Of a stretch of DNA of 64,000 nucleotides, positions 1-9,599 are shown in pieces; the first letter of the stretch is position 1, and each line of letters begins with the position of its first letter. The stretch spans positions 31,385,280 to 31,449,279 of the forward strand of contig NC_083605.1 of the NCBI RefSeq assembly GCF_029168945.1, written 5' to 3'. The translations under genes and the position numbers were made by a program. This stretch comes from Cannabis sativa. Its lineage: Eukaryota; Streptophyta; Magnoliopsida; Rosales; Cannabaceae. The notes under the pieces were generated by a model that made no database searches, was not told where the DNA came from, and was given only the letters and a program-made list of their open reading frames with translations.

Positions 1-164
1 TTTTTTTTCTCTTTCATTTTAATTTATGATTCTCTTTGTTATATTTGCTGCATATTGTATGTTTAAATTAACTCTAATTTTTGAGCAAGCAAATAAAAAA
101 TTAAATGCCAAAATAAAGAATGAAGTTAGAAGTTTGATTATTAGGTATTGATATAAAATTTATA

Positions 165-545
165 TGTTCGAAACTGGTTTTTAAATTTAGTATCGTTAAT
201 TTGTAAAAGTTTAGATATTAGGCATTGTGTATTTTTTATTATGTTATTGATGAAACTATTTTTTTTTTTGCCTCTTTTAATGAAATAATTCGTTTCTTTT
301 AATATTGATGAAACTGGTTTTTAAAGTTAGTATCGTCTTTAGATTGTAATTTTTTCATTATCTTGTTGATGAAACTATTTTTTGTATTCTTTAAATGAAA
401 TTATTAGTTTCTTTCAATGTTGATGAAACTAGTTTTTAAAGTTTGGATTCTTTTTAGATTATGATTTTTTATATTGTTTTTTTTTCAGGATGATGTTGAT
501 GAAACTGGTTTTTTTTTTCTGCTGTTTTTAATGGAATAATTAGTT
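165..545. repeat. Degenerate tandem repeat, about 120-bp unit
   Basis: About three diverged copies of a unit carrying the phrase gatgaaactggtttttaaa, followed by a T-rich run and a phrase like aatgaaattattagtttctt. Half-unit spacing of about 60 bp is also visible because gatgaaact recurs near 248, 306, 367, 421 and 494. No coding frame is involved. Confidence 0.6.
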
Positions 546-1040
546 TTTAACAAAAAAAAAAAAACAAATAGTAGTTTAAATAAAAAACAAGTTTAATTTT
601 TGTAAAAAAAATGAAATAAAAAAATTTACACTTATTATATATATTAAGAGAAAAAAATTAGGTTGAGAAAAAAAATTAAAAAAAAAAGAGAGACACATAA
701 AGAAATTAAAAAAAAAACAATAGAGAGAGATAAGCGAAAGAAAGAAAAAAAAAAGTAGCAACTGACTTAAAAGTTGAAAAGAAAAAAGAGAGCCAAAATT
801 GACTAAAAAATATATAAAAAAGACAAAAAAAAAACTTTTTGAAGTTTCAATAAGTATAAAAGAAAAAAAAATTAATAAAAGTATAAAAATAAAATGTTCT
901 TGTCAAATTAAAAATGTAATGTTTGAAAAAAAATGTAATATTTGGTGTAAATTTTTCAAATAAAAAGAAACCCTAAAATGTAAGTGTAAAATAAATTAAA
1001 AAATAAATAAAACTAATTAAGCTAAAAACAAAAACATAAA
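546..1040. other. A-rich intergenic sequence, no gene seen
   Basis: Long A-rich tracts with short purine runs. The open frame on the minus strand (576-761) encodes almost only Phe, Leu, Ile and Ser and is a by-product of A-rich sequence. Nothing here resembles a gene or a known element end. Confidence 0.6.
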
Positions 1041-1178
1041 ATATGGGATTGGATAATAAGTTTATAAAAATATGGCATATCAAATACCATAAAAAATCTT
1101 AAATGTAAAAAAATGCCATAGAAGAGTGGCAAACTTAAAAATGCCATATTTTTCTAACTTTGTTATGAAATCCCATAT
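1041..1178. mobile_element. Foldback MITE, 138 bp
   Basis: The left end (atatgggattggataataag) and the right end (reverse complement begins atatgggatttcataacaaa) form terminal inverted repeats of about 38 bp with a few mismatches. Both arms end in the phrase atggcat on their own strand, leaving a centre of about 60 bp. A short non-coding element of this shape fits a foldback MITE. I cannot assign a superfamily, and no target-site duplication is clear. Confidence 0.6.
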
Positions 1179-1191
1179 TTCATGTAATTTT

Positions 1192-2061
1192 CACTAAAAA
1201 TCTTAATTTTAGTCAGAACAAAAGTTGTGACTAATTATAAATTTTTATTCCTACGTTATAACTAAAAAATTTGTAGATAAAAGTATTAGTCACAAAAATC
1301 ACAATTTGTTGTGACTAATTATATATGCATTTTTTGTCAAAAAAATTTTTGTGACTCAAACTAAATTAGTGACAACTTGTGTCCAACTACTATTTATTAT
1401 TATCACAAGTAACTTTTTGTTATAACTAAAAGTCACATTTAGTCACAAAAAACTTATGTTATGACTAAAAGGTTGTCATTAGGGTTGTACATAAACTTTT
1501 GTAAACTGCCCGACCCGAATGACCTGCCCAAACCAAATAGAGATAACTCGATAAAAAATACAAACCCAAAACCCTGACCAAAATATAACCCGCCCAATCT
1601 TTATATTGGGCAGATTTAAAATAATACCAACTCTCTCAGTCAACCTGAACTAACTCGACCAATCCGATTGAAAAGGTTTATATATATATTTATGATATAT
1701 ATATTTATATATCATATAATTTATATGACTATTTAAAAAAATATAAAGTTGAAACTAATATATATGTTTCTTTATGGTGATTGATTTGAACTTTAAATTC
1801 AATCTATATATATTTGTCTTATTATTACAATCAACTAAAATTTATATAACAATTGAATGTAAAAATAAAAAAATTAAAAAAAAAATATTAGTGGTCGGGT
1901 TACTAATTTTTTTTCTTTATTGGACGAGTTTGCACTTAGATTTTTGTAACACGCACGATCTTTATATTGAATTGAATAAAATGTATCATAAACTGACCAA
2001 ACCAACTGACATACACCCTTAGTTGTATTACAATTCTTTTTTTTTTTAGTACTGTCTTAAC
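1192..2061. mobile_element. CACTA-like MITE, copy 1, split by a hAT-like insertion
   Basis: The left end reads CACTAAAAATCTTAATTTTA and is followed by many copies of agtcacaa and ttgtgactaa. This matches the better preserved copy at 6483-6873 in order and spacing. The family pattern runs to about 1479, is interrupted by the element at 1480-2021, and seems to resume at about 2022 with a T-run and agta near 2050. The right end is too decayed to fix precisely. There is no coding capacity, so movement would need a CACTA transposase from elsewhere. Confidence 0.55.
1480..2021. mobile_element. Non-autonomous hAT-like element
   Basis: The left end TAGGGTTGTACATAAAC and the right end (reverse complement TAAGGGTGTATGTCAGT) are short imperfect inverted repeats of the AGGG-type seen in plant hAT elements. 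The left subterminal part holds cccgacccgaat and aacccgccc motifs common in these elements. A possible 8-bp target duplication is imperfect (gttgtcat versus gttgtatt). The 82-residue open frame inside (1774-2022) shows no transposase features. It lies inside the CACTA-like MITE. Confidence 0.5.
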
Positions 2062-2502
2062 CCATATACATTAGTAGCATTAATTATTATTTTCAAATTT
2101 AAAAAGTAGTAGTTTTTCAGTCTATGCTAGCTCAACATATTCTGCCACATCAAATTTGTTCTGCTTCCCAAATTATTTTGAATTACATGGTTATTAAATT
2201 ATTTATCTACTATTCTCTAAAGTTAGTTATTTTATGTCACACGGTCAGAAGTGCTAATAAGGTTGTTATTGATTTAGTTGAACATGCTCTAAAAAGTTTG
2301 ATTAAGAGATAATTTTTTGATTTGATATTGACTCACTTATTTACTCTATTACTGTAAACTAACTATACATAATAGCAATAATTTTCCTTAAGAAAATATT
2401 GATTTACGGGTATATGGTTCTTTTTTTCTAACAAAAAACAGTTTGACAATAGGGTCATACGTGCAAATTAATATTATATTAGGAGGAGTACTGCGGTCAA
2501 TT

Positions 2503-2863
2503 TCTTATTACAATTTCTTAACTAGTCAAATTCTATACCTGAAAACACAAACCAAAATAGTTTTTTTTGTCAATTTGTTTTTTATAAACATGTTTGTTAT
2601 AGTTACAGCATCGTAACTATAAATTTTTGAAGAAATTGGAATAATTTACAGTACCAAAAATAAATTTGAAATTTTTTAAAATGCATGATATATAATCTGG
2701 AATAATATCAAAAACTCTTTTTTCGGTACTATACATTATTCCGAATGTCTTAAAAATTTACAAGAATAATATTACTATAATAAATACCGCTATTAAAAAA
2801 TTAAACAAAAAAATCCGTCATGTGATTTAAATGTGGAAAGTTTATTAAGAAATTGTAATAAGA
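2503..2863. repeat. Region bounded by an 18-bp perfect inverted repeat
   Basis: The sequence cttattacaatttcttaa near 2503-2521 is repeated as its exact reverse complement near 2846-2863. The 360 bp between are AT-rich and non-coding. This could be a decayed MITE, but I see no target-site duplication or family signature. Confidence 0.35.
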
Positions 2864-3027
2864 GGTTAAAATTAATTAATATTCCCAATTAGAATAAATG
2901 GATTTGGTATTAATTTTTTATTAAAATCTTAATGAAAAAATAGATCATAAGTGTCTAGTTAATGTGTTTTTTTTAAAAAAAAAAAGAAAAAGAAAATCTT
3001 GTGGCGGTTTTAAAGTGTTTATTACAT

Positions 3028-3036
3028 TATAAATAG
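3028..3036 (+). promoter_or_regulatory. TATA box of the 3593 gene
   Basis: TATAAATAG stands about 30 bp before a plausible transcription start near 3060. It is followed by a leader that ends at a good splice donor (caat|gtaagt, 3170) and a long 5' UTR intron to an acceptor at 3536 (catcag|ttca). The layout fits the gene whose ATG is at 3593. Confidence 0.45.
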
Positions 3037-3592
3037 TTGGTAGAATTAGTGTTGAGAGACCATAGTAATTATTTTCATCACAAATAAACAAACACACAGT
3101 ATAATAGATCAGATTAGAGAGATCACCTGCATAATTATCATCTCTAACAGCAAATAATTTCAATTCAATGTAAGTTCTCTTCTCTTCTCTACCATATATA
3201 TTCTATTGCTTTCTCATTGTTAATATGATCATCACCTTAATTATATGTTAATTAATTAAAACTTTTATTTGTTAATTATCTATATAGTTCTTGCAAATTC
3301 TTCCTTTTCAATTGTACGTGCATTAATTCAACTTAAGAAAGTCAAGAAAATATGGAAAATCCAAGCTAGGTATAATATTTCTTCTTAATTAATTTATAAC
3401 TTTTTCTTTTTCACATTATATATATAGTTTTATTTATTGCATGTATTATAATTCTTTCTTAATTAATTATCCATGCATATTAATTGTCTAAATCATTTTC
3501 TTCCTATTCTTGCATTTCTTGTGGTTTGTTCATCAGTTCAAGAAAGAAGAAAATAAACAACAATCATATAATTATTTCTTCTACTTCCATCC

Positions 3593-3890
3593 ATGGAGAT
3601 TCCAGCGAACAACCAATATGGCTTGAAAGTAGAGCATCATCACGGTGTGTGCCTTGCTCGAAACCCGAAAACCGGAGTAATAGAACACCATCTTCCTATT
3701 CCTCAGGCCGAAAACGTTTTCGGAAATTTCTTTTATATATTATAATTCCGACACCCGTGGCACTATATTTGTCATCAAGTCTGAAAAGGGTTATGAAATT
3801 CTAAAACTTGGTGACCAAAATTGGACACCTCTACAACCCGATTTCCGAAAAGGGCAACCCGTACTCAAGTTCAAAGACAAAGATAGTTAA
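3593..3890 (+). pseudogene. Small plant gene of unknown family, about 98 residues, frameshifted
   Basis: The ATG at 3593 follows a leader with a 367-nt GT-AG intron (3170-3536). The first 50 codons read MEIPANNQYGLKVEHHHG and continue through CLARNPKTGVIEHH, then stop at 3743 just after an AT repeat (ttttatatattataattcc). From 3741 the next frame continues directly with YNSDTRGTIFVIK, then GYEILKLGDQNWTPLQPDF, ending at TAA 3888-3890. A one-base shift in the AT repeat explains both pieces. Codon use and amino-acid composition look like real coding sequence, unlike the surrounding AT-rich frames. The family is not recognised. The C-terminal motif (YEILKLGD, then PLQPDFRKGQ) recurs at 4630-4755 and 31850-31990, so this was a small gene family here. 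The shift could also be a sequencing error, in which case the gene may be alive. Confidence 0.5.
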
Positions 3891-4609
3891 AAACAAGTTC
3901 AATTGCTATAAAGAGACCAACCAAACAAACTTGTTAAATTCTGTACATAAAACCAGAAAATTTAAAGCAAAATATATAGAAACTAAAACTTTACCAAAAA
4001 TAATATAAAATTTAATAAGTCAGCTTAATGTTTGAAAGCTCATATCAAAAAATATGAAATACAAAAATTCAACTCTATGTTTGCAAGTTTACATACATAA
4101 TTAATAATTACATAAATATGTTCTAGTTTTAGAAACTAAAATTATTGACCAAAAGCCTAACTCGAAGCAACACGCATATAGCAATCCCTACTATTCTTTC
4201 AATCTCTAGAAATAATGGTAACTGAGATAACCATAATTGAAGTGACATTAAAGAAACTATGTATGATTATACTTACCCAATTCATGGATTGATATTTAGA
4301 GTGTAAGACATAACTGAAAAAAACAGCAAAAATAAATATAGATCCTAGTACATCTAAATAAGTCACATACACACCAAAAATAAAGAATTTACTAGAGAAA
4401 AATAATACTTACAGGAACTTGAAAATGATACCATGATCAACAATTCCCCATCAATTTTATCAAGGCTCTCTGCAACTTTTTCTGCAATACAGTTTTATAG
4501 ATCAACAAAATCAAATACTTCAAATGTACTAACATGTAACGTACCTTGTTGTTGTGAACTAATAATCTCTAAATCAACAGTAACGTACGTTGTTGTTGTG
4601 GAGTTCGAA
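3891..4609. other. Intergenic AT-rich sequence, no gene seen
   Basis: This could hold the 3' flank of the gene ending at 3890. I see no element termini, long open frame with protein-like composition, or RNA gene. Confidence 0.5.
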
Positions 4610-6139
4610 CTTGACTTTGAGCTTGATTTCGGAAGTCGGGTTGTAGAGGTCTCCAATTAATTTTTGTCACCAAGTTTCAGAATTTCGTAATCCTTTTCTC
4701 TTCTCATCAATGATGAAAAGGGTTATGAAATTCTAAAACTTGCTCACAAAAATAACAATGCTTTACTAGATCCGTAGATTTTTAAATGTTGAAAAGGCTT
4801 ATTACTGTTAATTAGAATAATATAATAATACAGGCGGTAGTTGCTGAAAATTTGTCCGTTCTTAAAAATTTTTCAAAACAATACAGGCGCATTAAAGGTT
4901 TCTAAATATTTATTTTACTTATTTTTTACAGATATTTCTAAGATATACTTCTATTTTTTTTACTTATTGATTTTATTTTGGTTTTCATTTTCATTCTAAA
5001 ATCACCTAACTAACCTCTCCTCTATTCTCCATTAATTGTTAATTTTGTTTGGAAAAGCAAATATATAATTAGATATTAATTAGGAATAGGTTATATATAT
5101 GTGAGTCGCAATATTAGGAAAAGAGATATTTATACGAAATCATAACCATTTTTCAAAAAATTAGAATATATATTCAGAGGAATTGGTCTACTACGTATAA
5201 TACTTCCATATATTAAAAAAGATATTTTAAAATATATCACAAAAAAATCTAATATTTTGTAAATATCTTTAATTATACGGAAACTTATAAAATATACATT
5301 GTACATTATTTTTAGAAATTTCTGAAAATACCATAAAAAAAAATATCAAAAATTAACACAAGCAGAAAATAAAATAAATACCTAGAAAAATAAACAAAAA
5401 CACTGGAAACTTTAGGACTGATTTATATGTACTCATAAAATTAATTATAAATGTACTTTAATATTAAATAAAAATTATAATTATTTTAAAAATTTATATT
5501 TAATATTTTTTTCCAAATTTTCTTTTTCACATAATTTATTGTTAATTTCAATAATTATGTTAATTTTGATTTCTTTTATTTTTAAAAGTAATTATAGAAG
5601 ATTTTTTATTTCATTCAAATTTTCATAAATATGATAACAGGACCATAATATTTGGAAGGTACTTATAACCATTAACAAACTGAAAGAAAAATGGATAAAA
5701 ATCTCAAAATAAAAAAATTAATAATCATAATGAAACAAAAGAAGAGAAAACACTCTATTGAAGAATGTATGTTTATGTAATATTATTATGAGTAAACTGC
5801 AGCAAAACTCCAATAATAGTAAATTTTGACGGTAAAAACTCCTAAACCAAAATATTAATTATTAGCAAAATCCCACTTTTCTTTATTTCAGTGCCTTATT
5901 TGCCTATGTCCAAGTGCCAGGTCAACTCCTATTACTATGTCACTCAAAATGTAATTAAATGGCATTTCCACGTGTGCACTATATTGTACACGTGGTCCAC
6001 CTACATTGGTCTACATACTATATTAATTTAAAAATTATTTTAAATTAAAAAATAAATTATTAGTTTTACAAATAAAAACTAATTATAAAATTAATTACAA
6101 AATCCCACTCACTCAAATCGTCCCTGCCATGAAACCCAA
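4610..6139. repeat. Segmental duplication, copy A (partner 31845-33197)
   Basis: The two blocks are in the same orientation. Near-identical stretches include the gene-fragment palindrome, the phrase gagatatttatacgaaatca, and the run up to ccctgccatgaaacccaact. Copy A holds about 330 bp (roughly 4775-5110) that are absent or replaced in copy B. The similarity ends at about 6139. The block has no intact gene. Confidence 0.75.
4630..4755. pseudogene. Head-to-head fragments of the 3593-type gene
   Basis: On the minus strand (about 4700 down to 4630) the frame reads KDYEILKLGDKN, a stop, then WRPLQPDFR, matching the C-terminal half of the 3593 gene. On the plus strand (about 4712-4750) the frame reads DEKGYEILKL. 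The two fragments face away from each other around an imperfect palindrome centred near 4710. The stop inside the minus-strand fragment and the missing N-terminus make it non-functional. The same arrangement is repeated at 31850-31990. Confidence 0.5.
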
Positions 6140-6480
6140 CTGAAGACAGTCGCGAGCCCAGGTTGGAATCAAATCGCCCCCTGACGGAAATGTGATTGAT
6201 CTAGTCTTCTTGGAGGATTTAGGCAGAAAATGTTGAATATTCTCGACGCCTCCGCATCTCCGTGTCACTCCGTATTTCAATTTCTCTGAACCAAGACAGT
6301 CACTCCATTCGTCTCCTGCTCCGACAAAGCTTCCGACTGTCGTTCTCCCCAGTGAAAGACCCCAAGCAGTCGAGTTCTGCAACTGAATGCAGATTGGAAC
6401 CATTGTTTTTTCCAGTCGACACCCACGACATTCATTCCTCACCATTGAACTCTCCTCAATTTCTTCTACAAAAATTTCAG
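6113..6480 (-). other. Higher-GC block with a 110-residue open frame of unknown nature
   Basis: This block is clearly richer in G and C than its flanks and carries an open frame on the minus strand (6445 down to 6113) plus an overlapping plus-strand frame (6262-6555). It may be a first exon or leader of a lost gene. Neither frame shows a domain I recognise, and the CACTA-like MITE at 6483 adjoins it. I would not call a protein from this alone. Confidence 0.3.
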
Positions 6481-6482
6481 TT

Positions 6483-6873
6483 CACTATAAAAAAAAAAAT
6501 CTTACTTTTAGTCACAACAAAATTTGTGACTAAAGATAAAAAAAATTGTGACTAATTATAAATTATCATTATTGTGTTGTAACTAAAAGGTCTGTGGTTG
6601 AAAGTATTTGTCACAAAGGTTAACAATTTATTGTGACTAAATGTGTTTTTAGTCAGAATAATTGTTGTGACTAAAACTAAATTAGTGACAACTTGTGACT
6701 AAAACATAGTATTTAGTTACAAGTTGTCACTAATTGAATTACAACTTGTAACTAAATACTATGTTTTAGTCACAAGTAACTTTTGTTGTAACTAAATGTC
6801 ACATTTAATCACAAAAAATTTATGTTGTAACTACAAGATTGTCACTAAAATTAAGTAGCAGTTTTTTGTAGTA
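6483..6873. mobile_element. CACTA-like MITE, copy 2, intact ends
   Basis: The left end CACTATAAAAAAA and the right end (reverse complement TACTACAAAAAACTGC) are CACTA-type termini. They are flanked by a 3-bp direct repeat gtt (6480-6482 and 6874-6876), the usual target duplication length for this superfamily. The interior is packed with agtcacaa, ttgtgacta and ttgtaacta motifs in both orientations, as subterminal repeats of CACTA elements often are. There is no coding capacity. The copy at 1192 belongs to the same family. Confidence 0.65.
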
Positions 6874-7125
6874 GTTAGGTAATTTTTTTGCTTGGAGTTT
6901 ATGAATTTGGTTTTTGAAATTGTGTGGGATTTTCTTGTTAAAAAAATTAATTTGATAATGATTGTGGTGTTAGAATATTGATTACTAAAGATTTAGAAAT
7001 TTGGGGTTTATTGATGTTGCGGATTGATTATTTTACTTGGGGTATTTGGAATATAACAAATGGTAATGATAAATTAATAGATTTCTTGATGGTATTTATT
7101 TTTCATTAATTAACCTTTAATTATA

Positions 7126-7323
7126 ATGAAAAGGGTTCGAGGGAAACCTGAAGCTGATGTTGGAGGAGCTTTTCAGGGAAGGAGCTATATATATGGTAGA
7201 GAAGGGGCTATGGTCTATATGTTTCTAGGATCCATTGGAGCTGGAGCCACTCTCAGGAGAGAGAGGGAGATCAGAGAGTTAGAGTTATGGTTAGAAGAGA
7301 GAAGAAGAAGATACAATATTTAA
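7126..7323 (+). CDS. Hypothetical small protein, 65 residues
   Basis: The frame starts at ATG 7126 and ends at TAA 7321. The first half is rich in Gly with scattered Arg, then a short hydrophobic stretch (VYMFLGSIGAGATL), then a charged Arg and Glu tail (REREIRELELWLEERRRR). Base composition here is less AT-rich than the flanks, which makes the frame more credible than most in this window. I do not recognise the family. It could be the last exon of a gene whose earlier exons lie in the higher-GC block before 6480, separated by the MITE insertion. No promoter was identified. Confidence 0.25.
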   Translation: MKRVRGKPEADVGGAFQGRSYIYGREGAMVYMFLGSIGAGATLRREREIRELELWLEERRRRYNI

Positions 7324-7392
7324 TTAGGCCTTTTAATTTTATTTTATTTAGTTTTAATTTGTTTTAAAAATTTGAACTAATTAAAAAAAATT

Positions 7393-7443
7393 AACTCATA
7401 TTTTAGTTTAAAAATGCCAAGTAATTACTTTTAAATTGACATG
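7393..7443. repeat. Target-site duplication of the LINE, left copy
   Basis: A 51-bp sequence starting aactcatattttagttt and ending tgacatg, repeated at 8897-8947 with one mismatch (t versus g). Confidence 0.85.
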
Positions 7444-7501
7444 TTTTTTTTTTTTTTTTTTGGGTAACCGATAAAGGTTAACATAACAACGGTAACAAAA
7501 G

Positions 7502-7838
7502 TTACACAGAAGGAGGGGGGATTTCTTCCATCCAAGAAAGTTCGTTGTCTATCCTAAGGGCATGCTTAGCCAATCTATGAGCCTCAACATTAAAGTTGCG
7601 GCTAACATGAGAAAGAGATGCCCCAGGAAAACTAGACAATAGGACTTTAATATCAGAAAAGATAACCCCCTGTTCATTTAAATACACAGTCTGGCCCTCC
7701 AAAGCTGAGACCAAAGAAAGTGAATCAGAAAAAACTCTCTCCACGGGAAGTCCCACATCTTGAGCCCAACGCAATCCTACTAGTAAAGCAACTGCTTCTG
7801 CTTGGAAAACTGAAAAGGAACCTACAAATGAGATAGTT
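7502..7838 (-). pseudogene. LINE RNase H C-terminal part
   Basis: On the minus strand the frame resumes with FQAEAVALLVGLRWA (Glu of the RNase H site), then FSDSLSLVSAL (Asp), then HVSRNFNVEAHRLAKHA, which carries the conserved His region. It ends with a stop and is followed within about 40 bp by the poly-A tail. It is the other half of the domain that starts in the 8189-8896 frame. Confidence 0.75.
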
Positions 7839-7839
7839 A

Positions 7840-8250
7840 AACCAATAAGTTCATTTAAATTTAAAACTAAAATTTTAGAGTATAATTGTTATAGAGTCAA
7901 AACCAAAGGGAAACCCCTTTAGTTTGACTCTTTATCTAACTTTTAACATGATAATATAATAGTATAAATTTAAATAACCCCTACGCTAAAAAGGATCATA
8001 TATCTATTTTGAAAAACCATAACTATTAAAATTCTTTAAAGTTAATCCACATAAAAACCATTTATAATTATTTAGTTAAAAATATTTATGTTGTAGTCAC
8101 ATTTGTTATTATTACATCGTTTTATACCTTCATAAGTAAATTTGAAAACATAAACTGAAAACTAAAAAATAGACCCAAATGCAATTTACTATATTATTTT
8201 AAAATTGTATGTATTATCCCAGTCCTTGCTATAAGAGGCATAATACTTAG
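7840..8250. other. AT-rich insertion inside the LINE RNase H region
   Basis: About 400 bp of AT-rich sequence separate the two RNase H halves. I do not see inverted repeats, LTR-type ends or a clean target duplication, so I cannot classify it. Internal replacement by a deletion plus insertion is also possible. Confidence 0.5.
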
Positions 8251-8896
8251 TAAATTGGACTGATTTACCTTGTAATGGTTTAGATAAGGCTGCCTTCATT
8301 TGTTTGTCTGAGGAGAAAATGACTGCTCCAAAACCAATCACATTTTGAGGGGTTGATATCGCTGCGTCCACATATAGTTTATAGCTAAGAACTTCTGTCT
8401 CTGTATTATTTTGCTCACTAGTACACCCAGTTGAAAACCCTTTTTTAATTTTATTTCTTTCTCGACGGATTTCATTATAATAAGAAGAGATCCATATCTT
8501 GATTTGGTGTGGAGTTCTTATAGTTCTTCCATGACTTTTCTTAATTCTTTCAAACCATATTGTCCATGCTGAAATTAACACTTTCTCAAAATCTTCTTTT
8601 TCAAGTATTTCTGATGCATACAGTAGTACTCCTTTGAAGGTCAGGTCCTCTTTTGGGCTTGCAAGAAAAAGGAAACTCATTTCCTTCCATATAACTTGTG
8701 AGAAGGAGCACCAGAAAATTGCATGTGCATTGGTATCGTTCCCGAAACCACATATAGAACAATTACTATGAGATGAGCTTTGTCTTCGAAATAGACCACT
8801 AAAGGAGGATAAAATTTCATGAAAACCCTTCCATCCAAAATGCAAAATTTTCTTTGGAATTTTTATTGCCCAGTATGAACTCCACCAAGCTGCCAT
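8189..8896 (-). pseudogene. LINE ORF2 C-terminal part: zinc-binding region and start of RNase H
   Basis: The frame starts at the truncation point with residues MAAWWSSYWAIKIPKK, typical of the RT-associated zinc-binding domain of plant L1 elements. It has a CSICG motif, then NAHAIFWCSF (the His and Cys ligands), and a later tryptophan-rich segment AWTIWFER. The RNase H domain begins around residue 168 (SYKLYVDAA, first catalytic Asp) and the frame leaves the domain after LSKPLQGKS, where foreign sequence begins. The element's preceding RT domain is absent. Confidence 0.75.
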
Positions 8897-8947
8897 AACT
8901 CATATTTTAGTTTAAAAATGCCAAGTAATTACTTTTAAAGTGACATG
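8897..8947. repeat. Target-site duplication of the LINE, right copy
   Basis: Partner of the 7393-7443 repeat: 51 bp with a single mismatch. Confidence 0.85.
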
Positions 8948-9355
8948 TTGAACACTCATTAATGGCAAAAATAGCTCTGTTGGAGCTAGCAACGGTCACG
9001 AGGACAAGGTCGAGGAAAATAAAATGAGAGAGGAAGAGGGAGGGTGAGCGAAGTGAAAACCACGGCTGGCAGTCAAAAGAGAATGGAGTTAGAGCGATTA
9101 AGAGAGAAAAACAATTTAGAAAATTTAGGGTTTAATGAGAGAGAAAAATTAATAAAATGATATTTCAAATTAATAATTACAAAAATAGCATAATAAATAC
9201 CATAAAATTAAAAAAAAAAATAATAATAATAACCAAGCCCATAAAAAGTGGGCAAACATAAAACCATCACATTTTTCAAAGAAAGTTTAAAAATATTATA
9301 TTATGTGTTATTTCCTCATTTCAAATTCAATAAAATTTGCAAAAGTAAAGATATC
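8948..9355. other. Intergenic sequence, no gene seen
   Basis: Purine-rich first half (gagagaggaagagggaggg near 9030) and AT-rich second half. No open frame of interest. Confidence 0.5.
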
Positions 9356-9487
9356 CAATGGGCTTGTGTTGAGCATGGACTGATGGGCTTCAGCTGCTAG
9401 CAAAGACCCAATCTATCTCGCCAACTATGTTTGTCACATGTTTGTTGCCGTAAGTGTCCTTGTCTTATTTGCGTAATAGTATTCATG
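9356..9487 (+). repeat. Left inverted arm around Copia-2 remnant
   Basis: About 130 bp starting caatgggcttgtgttgagca. It is the reverse complement of 11570-11702 with roughly ten mismatches. It contains a consensus splice donor (gccgtaagt near 9449), so it may be an exon edge of a host gene. The gene is not recognised. Confidence 0.7.
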
Positions 9488-9599
9488 ATTCTTATTGCCT
9501 TTCTGTTGACCATATCATGCCGTTTTTCACTTTTGAACTTTTTAGGGAACTCTTCTTGTCAGCAAGTGGGTTCATAAGGTGAAACTCAATGTTGATGGT

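Larger units (their letters stand above)
7444..8896 (-). mobile_element. 5'-truncated L1-like LINE
   Basis: The element reads on the minus strand. Its 3' end is a poly-A tail (poly-T at 7444-7462) directly next to the left target duplication. Its 5' truncation point is at 8896, directly next to the right one. Only the end of ORF2 remains: a zinc-binding RT-associated region and an RNase H domain. The copy was dead on arrival because the endonuclease and reverse transcriptase are missing. It is later interrupted by about 0.4 kb of unrelated AT-rich sequence (7840-8250). Confidence 0.85.

Noticed and set aside
576..761. Open frame of 61 residues rich in Phe and Leu
   Set aside because: It is the translation of A-rich DNA read from the other strand, with no domain or start context.
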